This document shows, in pieces, positions 9,111 through 19,449 of a stretch of DNA of 22,602 nucleotides. Under the pieces are notes generated by a model, which worked only from the letters and a program-made list of their open reading frames with translations, ran no database searches and had not been told where the DNA came from. Where the stretch lies: positions 21,613 to 44,214 of the forward strand of contig SZWC01004734.1 of the NCBI GenBank assembly GCA_023375785.1. The letters run 5' to 3'. A program made the translations under genes and the position numbers. Source of the DNA: Penium margaritaceum. Lineage: Eukaryota > Streptophyta > Zygnematophyceae > Desmidiales > Peniaceae. Positions within the stretch are counted from its first letter, which is position 1, and each line of letters starts with the position of its first letter.

Positions 9111-9965
9111 AAGCAGAGGTCAACTTCTTGGACATTTGTGAAGGACGATTCTTGCTATATGAGACAAGGCATTGCAATGAAACTGTAAGTCGGGCCAAAC
9201 ATAGATTGTTGCGCGGATGAGAGATTCGATGTGCAAAAGGTAGGCTTTCTCATCAAGGGAACCTCAATCACTTTGTTGTGGTGGAAATGGTTACACTGAC
9301 AGTAGCGTGTCATAGATGTTTTCAGTGGTGATGAAGCATTTGGTCATTTTCTCATGATATGTTTGATGTCCAGGGCTGATGGTGTGTGCTTCGGGATTAC
9401 CATTGATGTTCATGGCAGGGTCAAAACTCACGGCATGCATTACTTTGATGTTGACTACAGCTACCATCACCATTGTTGTTGCTGTTGTGAGGTATTTCCT
9501 ATGTCCAATGATAAGATTATCATTGACATAGACAAGGACATAGAACTTGGGTAAAGAAATTACTGTATTTTGATGTAAAATGTGGCCGTCTTTGTAGCAT
9601 GAGACATGAAGCTGAGATTGTCATGGATGTTGCAGAAAAATTGCATTAGAGAAGTGCGCTTTATACTAGCACATAAAGGCTCTTGAATAGCTTGCAAACA
9701 TGCATAGTGCCATCATGATATCCCTTGGGTTTTTCATGTAGATTACTATGTCCATCTTGCCAATACATAATATGTTGTCTAGGTCATGTTGGATTATCTC
9801 CCACTCAATTACCATTGTAAGGGAGGGCATCAATTGATTTATTTTGTAACAAATAATTTGAGTGTAGGTATCAAAGAAGTCCTTTCCAAGAATGTAGGTG
9901 AAACCTTTGGCATCAAGGTGAGCCTCATACTTGTCGTGGTTGTAGTTCGCTTTTGTCTCCACATG
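9005..9965 (-). pseudogene. Copia-2 reverse transcriptase remnant
   Basis: The N-terminal part is the open frame at 9666-9962. It contains KYEAHLDAKGFTYILGKDFF (matching YKARLVAKGF plus DY/DF), then WEIIQHDLDNILCIGKMD (matching WELHQLDVKNAFLHGDLD) and IVIYMKNPRDI. The active-site box reads YVND at 9519-9530 in the context VLVYVNDNLIIGH, so one catalytic Asp is lost. Downstream, the VWPDLQFHCNALSH text near 9175-9215 matches the TRPDIxFAVN region. Several frameshifts separate these blocks. The identification is firm; the enzyme is non-functional. Confidence 0.88.
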
Positions 9966-10340
9966 AAAGACCCATCTGACTCCAATTGTTTGTTAGGGGA
10001 TGCTTCACAAGCTACGAAGTACCTTGGCTGATGAGGCTTTTGAATTCTACATCAAGCGCCTATCTTCATCTCTCTACATGGGGCCTTGAAAGGCTTTATT
10101 GATTTTGGAAGGTTTGGAGTGTAGATCTCTCGCCATCATGAGGAAGGTGAGTGTATTGGTGAGGAATAAGGTGTGGAATGTATCATCTTCTTGATGGATG
10201 GTGCATGATGTGAGAGATATTGTTGGTGCTACTATGTAGCCTTTTTCTGTTGTTTTTTTTAGGAGGCTTTGAAAGTACCCACAGTCCGTGTTTTGCTGGT
10301 CAGTGTACGGCTCCCAGAGCCTCATTTTTTCTACCATTGA
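9966..10340 (-). pseudogene. Copia-2 integrase-RT linker remnant
   Basis: This is an 87-codon minus-strand open frame (10074-10337) in the position of the linker between integrase and RT. It contains TFLMMARDLHSKPSKINKAF just before the RT, the place where copia elements carry the conserved start of the RT domain. The call rests mostly on position. No independent gene is suggested. Confidence 0.5.
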
Positions 10341-11226
10341 TCTCCTCTACCAAATGATTCACATATTGCTTGTTGAAGTGATTCAATTCTTTGTAGGCTC
10401 TATTGCAATGGCCGCCACTGTCTATCACGATGAATTCCGCTGCCTTGACTACCTCATCATGCGGTTGTTATAGCTTTGTTTTGGTTCCATCTCTACTAGG
10501 AAGTGTTGTTTTTGCATCGTTTTTTATGACATTGAGGCCTTTGCATCTATCCAAGTCTTGCAAGTGAGATCACATAAAAAACAACATCGCGTCTACTGAT
10601 GTAGTAAGACACCAAGATTTCACTCAAGCTGATGTTAATTCCCTAGGCAACTTTTTTGCCCAATGTATGCCATTGTTCTTTAAGGACCTGGTAGAGAGCC
10701 ATACATCCAACACTTCGAAGGCTATTGATATTAGGCTTCTTCGCGTGCCATGAGGCACATGGAGTTGCTGTAGTTGGAAGGCTGGATGTGGGCAATCAAT
10801 TTATAATTGACATTGATATTTAGAGGGTAATAGGGTACCAAGAGTCCTAGAGTTGTGTTGAGAGCAACATAGCCTTGAACATCTCCTCAAGACTGCAATC
10901 GTATTATTTGAAAACTCCATTCTCTTACAGATGCAATGTATTGTATTTTGCTGTTTGATTCCATGCTACTGAGGAAAGCGTTGAAGTTGTTGCTAGGAAA
11001 GTTTCCAAAATTCTCTGAGAACAAAATCTCCAACTTTGTCATGGCTTCTTTTACAACTTGTTGGAACCACTCACGGAAGGATTCAAGGAATACTTAGTGG
11101 ATAACAAGTGGATATCTCCAACTATACTTTGCTAACGACTATTGAGACAAGCTAGTGCACACGATGAGGGTAAACTCAAAGTTTGATCATGTCATTGCTA
11201 TGTGTTTCTTCTACTATAACTAAGTT
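10341..11226 (-). pseudogene. Copia-2 integrase remnant
   Basis: The core is recognisable at about 10905-11080: the minus strand reads KLEILFSENFGNF then SNNFNAFLSSM, which matches the family pattern of an Asp-containing LRSDNGGEF box followed by S.EF..FL...GI. The second catalytic Asp is replaced by Glu (SEN instead of SDN) and the Gly-Gly is lost. Upstream and downstream text is broken by many stops, and the zinc finger and third catalytic residue could not be placed with confidence. Confidence 0.7.
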
Positions 11227-11510
11227 TCACGTGGTTGAGCTCACGTAGAGCTGTGTGTCTTTCGTGGTAAAGTGCACTCCATTTTTTATCAGTGTTTCCA
11301 TGGACATGAGGTTATGAAGATGACAAGGACAAAGGACATTAGTGATGGTGACATTGTTGTTGTTTTGAGCACGAGCCTTGAGGTCTCTAATGCCGTTGTT
11401 GAGTAGTATTATCATGTTTCCGGCCATGACTGTAGATTATTTTGGGTACGGTCTAACCTTGTGCATAGTTATGAAATCATCATGTAATTGTCGTTTTTGC
11501 TATCCAAGTA
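11227..11510 (-). pseudogene. Copia-2 aspartic protease remnant
   Basis: The active-site box lies at 11496-11507 in the minus-strand text TFYLDSKNDNYM, aligned with W(Y/I)LDSGAS.HM of copia proteases. The essential Gly after Asp-Ser is Lys here, so it is inactive. In another frame at 11227-11427 the C-terminal part is clear: NVTITNVLCPCHLHNLMSME then TLIKNGVHFTTKDTQLYV, matching LxNVLYVPxLxxNLLSxxxL. At least one frameshift separates the two halves. Confidence 0.8.
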
Positions 11511-11776
11511 AAATGTTTCTGGAGGCCATAACACTTGCTTCTTCTCGAAACCAATGTGGTTGATGTAACGAAACAAGATGTATGTTTTTCCCGTGTCATC
11601 CAATTGTTTCCTTTGAATGGTTGGGGTAGTGATCATCCTTATCTTGCCCATGGTGCTTTTCCTCCTTTCTTGATATGTGAAGAGCTTGTTGCTACGTTGT
11701 ACGTCCTCCCTTCTGTCAGGTTACTAGCCTTGAAAAATTGATAGTTTCTTTCTTGTTGATGTCGCTATTGCATGTA

Positions 11777-11818
11777 TCACTCCTTCCTAATGTGTCCCTT
11801 TCTACTACAATCTCTGCA
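11777..11818 (-). pseudogene. Copia-2 nucleocapsid zinc knuckle
   Basis: The minus strand reads CRDCSRKGHIRKE followed by TGA. This is the CX2CX4HX4C knuckle of gag nucleocapsid, which binds element RNA, with the last Cys position lost and a stop just after it. It sits between gag and protease as expected. Confidence 0.85.
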
Positions 11819-13191
11819 TGTGATTACAAAAAAATGCACGGAATTCTAGGGAGCTGAGCTAATGGCGACGGTATTCTTCCATACGTGATGGAATGTTGGA
11901 AATGACATACTTGCTTGGTTTGATTTATTGAGGAGATGAATTGGAGGCTGACTATGAGTTGTCATTTACTTTGGAGGACATCTTCAAGACATTGTGAGTA
12001 AGATTGATGAGTGCTTGCTCATGAGCTTATTCAATCTCCTTGTCATGTTGTTCTTGAAGAAGTATTGTGCACACAAAGTTTCCACTAAGGAGATGAGGTT
12101 TAGTGCAGTGAAGAATGCGCTTCACATCTCTCCATTTGTGGCCATGGTCCTTCATAATGTAGGACACAAAGAGGAACTTTGAGAGAGGTCATTATGTGAT
12201 GGCGAGGTGGTCAAAAATATCTTTTGCTCTATTGATGTAAGGTTTGAAGTTGCCGTTGAAGTGGTTGGTGTGGATGTGGGAGCTTTTTGTAAGGAGATAA
12301 GATTTCTAGGTGGAGTTGTTGGCCTGGTGCTACTACTTGAGGTATGACCATGTAGAGTAGGCGGGTTTGATTGTCATTGTTCGTGGAAAGAGATTGTTGG
12401 ATGCATGGTACAACACTCTTGAGGAGAACTAAACATGAAATGAAGTTGTAGTTGTCGAATCGTTCTATAAAGTCTAGAGGATTGAGTGGGTAGGAGGTGT
12501 GCACTGGCTATTGAAGACTTCCACAACTTGTGTGGATAAGCTCCTGCTTCAAAATTATAATCCTAAAGGGAGAATTTAAAACCTTTGATCTTATCTTTAT
12601 TGATAGTCTTCTCATTGGATACAAGAGATTGCTAGCATGTTGACCACGTCTACAGAGTAAAGTCTTACATGGTTTTGGACGTAAGGGGTGTACTCCTTTA
12701 GCACATGCAAACTGGTTTACTACCATAGACTTGACTGCTATAGGATGATCTACTGCAAGATGAGATGCTATAGTTAGATTGGGGTTTGGTGGAGTTGATA
12801 CTTGTGCATACTGTTGCATTAGGCTATTGGTGCAAGTCTGAGCTTCTTCTTGTAGTTGAGAGACCATCTAATGCACTTATTTCCTTCCTGTAGTCAGGTT
12901 CTGTTTGGCTTGTTCACATTGCACATTATCTCACTCCTTGTGCATATCTGCTTCTTGCATCTAGTGGTTTAACTTGTTATGAATTTGGGTAGTGTGAACC
13001 TCAAACTCCAAGCAAAGTCATTCAATTTTCTCAATATGTATGGGTGGCAAGTGTAGAGATTTGTGCTTGTTGCAACTCTTGACCATTTTGTATTTCTTGC
13101 ATGCATACCTGTTGCTATAGACACTGAAAGTCTTCCACTTAGTCCATGGTGCTTGTGTTTCTTGTGTCTGCTTTTGTTTGTCACTGGCCAT
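11819..13191 (-). pseudogene. Copia-2 gag remnant with N-terminal coiled-coil-like region
   Basis: The best start is the ATG at 13191-13189, only 7 nt from the primer binding site; it opens MASDKQKQTQETQAPW and runs to TGA after HIEKIE. The frame of this start continues through several isolated stops with Gln/Glu-rich text (HTTQIHNKLNH, MQEADMHKE, VQCEQAKQN) into the open frame at 12508-12867, which starts MVSQLQEEAQTCTNSLMQQY. This suggests a long amphipathic coiled coil at the gag N terminus. Pro/Gln/Ser/Thr-rich text follows at 12229-12504. Gag forms the intracellular particle in which reverse transcription occurs. The start chosen here is better than a shifted frame beginning at 13184, because it is ATG and joins the downstream frame. 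Confidence 0.7.
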
Positions 13192-13198
13192 CACCCTA

Positions 13199-13209
13199 CT
13201 CTGATACCA
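13199..13209 (-). promoter_or_regulatory. Copia-2 primer binding site (initiator Met tRNA)
   Basis: On the minus strand the sequence is TGGTATCAGAG, the standard plant copia site complementary to the 3' end of initiator methionine tRNA. It directly follows an LTR end (...CAGACA), fixing the LTR/internal junction at 13209/13210 and the orientation of the element. Confidence 0.93.
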
Positions 13210-13990
13210 TGTCTGGAAAACTGGAACGTTTGTGGATGAAAGAAACTTTGAACATAAGGTTTAGCACATGGTATCCGTTAATACATATAAAGATATGAAA
13301 GATAAATACATCACATACGCATATGTGATGAGATCCCAAGGCAGACATTAGGTTGTTTCTCTGTTTTTGGAAGCTATACTTGTAGAACTAGTAGTAGGTG
13401 TTTAGCAGTACAAGTTGAGCAACGCACCAAGTCCTAGAGACTGGACTTGGATGTAGCTAAACCATAAGAGGGTCGCTTTTTATGCCTTCTCACTAAGGAA
13501 CCTTAGTAATGACGTACACTTTACAAAGTCCAAGTGGCTTAAACAACACTTGGAGAGATGGATGGATGAGCTTGGATTGAACTTTAGAGTGTTTGGTGGT
13601 AGACTGCTTTTGTTAGGAAAGTGAAATCATGATTGACTAAGTGAACGGGCCACCGTTTAATAGGTCGAGTAGACCTTCTTAGACGCTCTTGTCCAAAGAG
13701 TGGCATGAAGTTACATAGCTACCTAGGTGGTTGCATAGCCACCGAAGCTTATTCAAGTGTCACTTGGTAGTTGTAGGGTCACATGGAAGGTGCAGAGTCA
13801 CTAGAAGCTTATGGGCCTGTGGAAGTTAAAGTTTCATTAGCAAGTGAAGGGCCACAAGAGGCTATAGATGCACTAATAGCAAGAGGGTCAGTGCTCAACT
13901 AGGTGATGGCCCATGGAAAGTAACCTTTCACTTGAAAAGATGTAAACCAAGTGACTTGGTGACAAATCCAAAAGGATTTTATGGTGTCCA
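13210..13990 (-). repeat. Copia-2 5' LTR (inner end fixed, outer end unresolved)
   Basis: The LTR begins (plus-strand view) with TGTCTGG at 13210 next to the primer binding site. On the minus strand a TATA-like GGCATAAAAAGC at 13475-13486 lies about 265-275 bp from the LTR inner edge, a plausible core promoter with R-U5 below it. A perfect 9-bp hairpin, 13309-13317/13322-13330, lies in R-U5. Between 13700 and 13960 the putative U3 contains reiterated short words (GAAGCTTA twice, several GTCAC/AAGTG motifs), typical of U3 enhancer-like repeats. The right boundary is my estimate; no second copy was found to define it. Confidence 0.55.
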
Positions 13991-14266
13991 AGAGAGGATT
14001 TAAGTATAATCCAACCGTTGAAACTGTTATGTCTCATTGGTTAGTAACATCCATGATTGTATTCTTGTAGGCTACCAATTAATATCTTGGACCATGGGGA
14101 CTGTCATTTTAGTTCTCAGACTCCACCATAGTTGCTAGATCTCATAGCTTTTTTATGCTAGTATCCATACTTCATTTTTTAATGCCTCCCTTTCAATGTT
14201 TGGCACCACAAGAACCAAGAAGGACATTTCACTGATGCAAAATTGTTAATCTTGGGTCCCATAAGT

Positions 14267-14584
14267 TTAAGGAGGATCTAAGCGATGCATGTGCCGCGAA
14301 GTGGCATGGGCATCCACAAGTTTACATCCCAAGCTTGTGAGAGATGTTCCATCACTCATGAGAATACTTATTCGTGGTGAGTGGTCCATTTGCTTGAATT
14401 CTCGTTCATTTTTTACAAAGTAGACATATTTATTTTTCAAGTTGATTTTAAGAAAGTTCACGATTTCCTTTCCTCCTTCTATGAAACAAAGGCTCATTAT
14501 CACACGGAGAACTCGGAAGGAAATACCATTGTGAATGATGTTCATGTGTTTTGACAAAGCTGTTGAATTACACTCTATATGCAA
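14267..14584 (-). other. Unidentified 105-codon open frame
   Basis: An ATG-started minus-strand frame in AT-rich DNA. It contains an acidic/basic middle section (EGGKEIVNFLKINLKNKY, VKNEREFKQMDH) and ends SRHMHRLDPP. I recognise no domain. It lies 170-630 bp to the left of the copia-3 RT fragment, on its downstream side on the minus strand, so it may be part of the same decayed element. It could equally be chance. Confidence 0.25.
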
Positions 14585-14899
14585 GGATGAATGTGGAGTT
14601 ATTGTGAAAAGAACTACATAAGGAAATGTTTGGGTAAATCATTTAATCTTAAAGATTCAAGAGGTAGGAGTTGTGATGGTTTCAATTAGTGGATGCCACG
14701 TACTTTTCTTCATTGTAACTAGACGTGACCCAGGTATGTTTCTTCTTGGATTAAGAAGTTGTTCCTCCACTGACTAGACAAATATAGTCTTTAAGTCCTC
14801 ATCAATCTTAGGGCTGTCCACTAATGTCAGCCTTGTTGTACAAAGGAAAAAACTTAGGGATAGGGGTTACTCATGGTACTCTTTCGTGATATTGGAATA

Positions 14900-15095
14900 G
14901 TTTATCATTTGCTTGAGATGTGTTTGTTCTACGGACATGATGGTACATGATTTGGCATTGGGATGGATTGTTATGACAAGGTTTAATGTCACAGCATGAA
15001 TCATTTCATGTTGAAAACATTTGCCATGAACGTTTTTTTTGTGAGGTTTTGACCTTACCTAATCATAAGGTATGTATCAACATGCACAAGAGTAA
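14900..15095 (-). pseudogene. Copia-3: fragment of a second copia-2-like RT region
   Basis: Plus-strand 14930-15090 aligns collinearly with 9371-9535 of copia-2. Shared blocks include the gGCATGaAT..TT.ATGTTGA stretch, GATGGT, and TGTGAGGT.TT..CCT followed by ATAAG. The piece matching the copia-2 YVND box lies at about 15055-15085, where a TATGTTGAT-like minus-strand sequence is mutated. Orientation is the same as copia-2. By eye the identity is around two-thirds. A possible RNase H match near 14700-14730 (ACTAGAC word) is weaker. The fragment is the remnant of an older related insertion. Confidence 0.5.
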
Positions 15096-17688
15096 ATCGA
15101 CCCATTGATGTTTTTTCCCCTTTGGATTCAAAGGCGGTAGTCATAAGATGAGGTGGTAATGGTTATATTCTCTATAATGTAACATAATGGAGATTATAAT
15201 ATGCGTGAGTTTTGGTTCAACATGTAAGTTATTCTCATAAGTTTATAAACTTGAAATGTCTTGTCATAAATTCCTTATCGTTGCTTCATGTATACCACTG
15301 CCTCCTTTCCACTAATCATTGCATCCATAACTCTAGTAAAACATTGTCCCAATAATTTCCTATTAAACAGGAGGGTACAACTAATGCCAGTTATGTAATG
15401 AATAACAGGAAAAATGGTATTAAATTAATCCTCTTTAGGTACATGTGTGTGGAAATTGAGAAAATTTGGATTTGGAAGTACCGTGACCGCCATCCATTTT
15501 CTTCTTTATTGAAATGTCCCCTTTCACACCAAAGACTACAACGTCTTGGGGGAGTTTTGCAAGTTCTAAGGTGCCTTGATGATGCTCTTACTCTACCATC
15601 AATGCTTGCTACCAGCTTTGTGCATGAATGTGGGAAGATATTCATTGTTTAAGGTAGTTTTGGTGGAGATTATCTTGTGTTTATAACCCAATTTTCTCAA
15701 CCTTTACATGCCTAGTGTATGCCTATTCATGAAAAAAAAAACTGAAATATTCTTTCATGTTCCACATTTTCCGAACAAAATAAATTATACTAGTTACAAC
15801 AATGTAGAATATCCAATGTTACATTGTTTTGTGTTTGTGAGGTGATAATCACATAACATATAAGTTAAGACTCATGTTTACATAATCAAAGTGATGGTGT
15901 TCCGTCCCACTTCAATAATTCTACCTTGGCTATGATTTGAGGAAGGCATAAGAAACAAGTTTCATTTCACAAAGGTGATAAAATGAGACGATGTACTAAT
16001 AACATGGCTAAAATTTCAACCGTACACATTGTATTCATTCACATGAGGTGGAGGAATACACAATACAGACACTTCTCATCCACACAAAGAAATAGGCTAG
16101 CAATGTAATGGTAGAAGAAGATAGGATATATCTACAAGATGCGTTTACACATGCTCATGGAAACATGTGATGTCCAATAGTTAATCTAAGAGATAATGAG
16201 CCCCATAAAACTATTTCATAACTCTGTGAAAGTAAAATTTATGTAAATTTATTCTTATTCAACACAAATAATCTGAACTATTTGTAACTTAATGTATCAA
16301 TGCATCAGGTTTCATATTCAATTGGTTTTAACAATTTGAACTATTGATCCCATTTAGCATCTAGTAAGGATATGTCAACATACCATATATTTCAAAGTAA
16401 TTTTTTACACAAGATATATTTATCTAGACTCCACAAGTTTTTATGATAGGTAAATGAGTATGTACAACCTTGATTCGAAAGCATTGTTCTTGTATGTTTG
16501 CATTTTGATCAAAACGTTGTTCTTAATGTTTCAATTCTTTCGTTAGTGTAATGAAACATCTTGTTATGTTCTATCGTATAGACTGAAAAGTTCATTAAAA
16601 TTTCCACAAAAATAGATTAAGATAAGTTTATTTAGCTAATCATGCTAGGCATTAATCAAGATGATGTTGTATTTTGCACATGGTTTTGTTCACCTCACGT
16701 TGTACAATGTAAAAGCAGCACGGATGGAAGATTTTTTTAAGTGAGCATAGTTCAAAGCTCAAATAGTTGACATTGATAGCGCAAGAATCCCTAGAGAGAA
16801 TGGGGATAATTTGCTTCAAGTATACTTCTGTCTGGATGGAGATGGCTTACAAGTTGTGATTCGAATCATCCATGAGAAAAAGGATGAAACCCACATGTAT
16901 GGTATCATTTCACCTAAATGTTCACGAGAAAATAGGACTCCACTGTTTTGAGAAGGGTTTAATGACCATTCAACCCAATCCGTGAGTGGTTTGGTTGGCC
17001 TTGCCGAACAAATGAAAGTTATTGACGCCCAATCCAGTGAATTAAAAAATGGGAATGCCGTGCCCACTCGTATTACCATGCTGAATCAGCAACATGCGCC
17101 ATTGATCAAGCAAAGTGAGGTAGGGCATGTCAACCCCCCTCGCGATTCTTGCTCCCATGCCAGAATGACATTTGAGCGATGATGTCTTTGATTTTTTCTT
17201 TTTCAATATGCAAACCTCCTGGCTTGATTAAAGGGGTTTATATGTTTTGAGCAAGCAGAACCCGCATAGATGATAAAACCCTACACGAAGCAAAAGGGTT
17301 GGTCATTTGCAATCTACCAAAAATGCCTGATTTCTAGATTGTATTGGAAATTTAAGTGTAGTATCATGAAAACCAGCCAGTTCTTAGTTGCAAATCGTAG
17401 TCATCTCCAATCTCAAATCACATTTGGGGATTAAGGGTTTTGTTGATGCACAGGCTCCTATTGGGTCACGCGGCACAGACGCTAGTAGATTCCCTTTCAA
17501 CATATGGGTAATTTCGGACCCCTCATGCAAACCACATGCAAATCCCAAAAAAACATTTATAAACCCTCAAAAGAGGGGTTTGTGAATGTGGAATTTCAAC
17601 GTCGGCATGTCTATGCTACATCGTGTGCAGTGTGAAAATGCCACAATTTCTTACTATTCATGGATAAAGTGTCAATATCCTTAATATA
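15096..17688. other. AT-rich spacer, nothing recognised
   Basis: No domain, repeat array or RNA gene was recognised. Open frames at 15391-15652 (both strands) and 16816-17079 (minus) are short and carry no known motif. A small hairpin-like repeat occurs near 17562-17582. Parts probably derive from decayed transposons. Confidence 0.4.
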
Positions 17689-18021
17689 ATGGATTGGGTA
17701 GTGTTATCATTCGAAATGCCGGGTAAGGTATTCATATTCTTTTTATCGTCAGGTAGGGCATACACACGATATGATTTTTTGGGTACTCCCCACACAAAGC
17801 CTTTTTCAGTGAAGTGGTTGAAGTTTGAGAAGGGGACATGTAATGCTGACACGGACTGGAATAACCACGTGTTGAGAGATGCCACCACATTTGGCATCAT
17901 GAGATGGAGCTATAAGCTAGGCTCTGACAATTCTGGGCACGAAACCACACAAATGAGAGAGGACTGGCACATAACAAACATATTTGTGCGAATCTATTCA
18001 CGCGACATCTATAAGGAATAG
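17689..18021 (+). other. Unidentified 110-codon open frame
   Basis: An ATG-started frame, longer than most in this AT-rich area, with normal-looking composition: an aromatic, hydrophobic N terminus (KVFIFFL) and a charged C-terminal half rich in Trp, His and Asp (SVKWLKFEKGTCNADTDWNN, then MREDWHIT). I recognise no family. An overlapping minus-strand frame (17658-17900) is present too, which weakens the coding case. It could be an exon or transposon fragment. Confidence 0.25.
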
Positions 18022-19449
18022 AGCATACGCTTGATACTGGATGATTGTGATGATGTTGAGATGGATGTCCATGCACTAGCCTTGGATGCTTGTAACCTAG
18101 ATGTGTTTGTCTAAGGTCCCACTTGTGAACTGGGTGTAGTGCTTATGGGCCTCAACGAGGAACTTTAGATTCTCATGAGAGAGGCAAATATTTGCCACAT
18201 AGGCAAGAAAGATACATAGTTTGTTAAGTTGTTGAGGGGCTCCCATGCTTGCGGACTGAAGAATTGCCCCTTTCTAGTGCTGTCCGGTACTTCTGTGCTT
18301 CCTTATCTACACAAATGGGCATCCTTGGGATGGTGGTCCGGTGTCCATGCACATCATTTGGTGAGGTTTAAAGCCCAAGTGGTGTCGAGCGTTTTCTTCC
18401 ACCATCATGAAGTCTGGCAGAAGGATCTTCCTCCCACCCAGTAATGGTAGCACGTTCGTAAGCCCAACTTGCACGACAAAGTGGTGCTCCTTGTGGATTC
18501 CTCCCTACTCGTCACGGATGGTTTCATTTACGTACGACAAAGCTCCCCCTTATTTTGGGGAATGATTTCTAAACCTTTGTTCGTGAAATTGTGTTTGAAT
18601 GTTCATGAAGTGCATAATTGAGTAAGTTGTTTGATGCGCACGTCTATGAGCCACATCATTTTACTTTTAGGAAGTTATCATTCAATACAATTTTCACATA
18701 AAACATGGATTTACACATTTTTTGGCAAACTTCTAAGGGTTTTTGGCATATAGGCAGATTTTATGAAATTATATCTATCAATTCATCAAATAGCTTCCAA
18801 CACATTGCAAAAGACATGAGATATGTTGAAACCGTTTTTCAACCATTAATATGACGTAGGATGGATTTGCATTTGTGGGATATCACCTCAATTTCACACA
18901 AGTACACATGTATAAAACATGTGTGTATAACAAGAAAACATATGATGAGGTTCCTTCTAGGAAATATGTGAAAATAAACATGAATGTATTAGAAACTACT
19001 AATTAGACACTAATACACTGATATTCATGTATTTAAGACTTTGGACTTCATTTCCAATTTTCTTGTAGACTACATAACCGAAAACATCTTCTCAAGATTC
19101 CGTTAGTTCAAAATGTGTCAAAATGATGAACCACAACTTTCAATTAAAGGTTACCTATTTACACACACAAATACGTCTGAGTTACTTGGGTAAAGTCCCT
19201 CTGTGATCATTATTGTACTCTAATCTTCATGTGTATACGTAGGACATTTTGTCATGTATGTGATTAGCCCACTGTTTGAGTGGGAGGTAAAAAATCACAT
19301 GATCAACATCTTGACCATTTCTTGAGAGAGATATGGGTTTAACTTGTTTTGTTTACTATACGTCAAGTGACATCCAAGGAAATAGTTTGGCAGTTTGCCA
19401 CATTACGGGTTCCTTTCTCATTGTGGCTGTTTCATAAACAAATACCCTT
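18022..19449. other. AT-rich spacer, nothing recognised
   Basis: One 71-codon open frame (18229-18444, plus) has no known motif. A perfect 7-bp inverted repeat, ACACATG/CATGTGT, occurs at 18904-18910/18918-18924. I see no gene. Confidence 0.4.

Larger units (their letters stand above)
8547..13500 (-). mobile_element. Copia-2: decayed Ty1/copia element, minus strand
   Basis: Reading the minus strand from 13500 down, the order is end of the 5' LTR (13210), primer binding site (13199-13209), gag with a zinc knuckle, protease, integrase, linker, reverse transcriptase and RNase H ending near 8547. The internal region is about 4.66 kb, a normal size for a copia element. Every domain is split by stops and frameshifts, so it is an old, AT-rich, non-functional copy from a different family than copia-1. 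The 3' LTR was not identified and the outer end of the 5' LTR is unresolved, so the extent given covers only the supported part. Confidence 0.88.
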
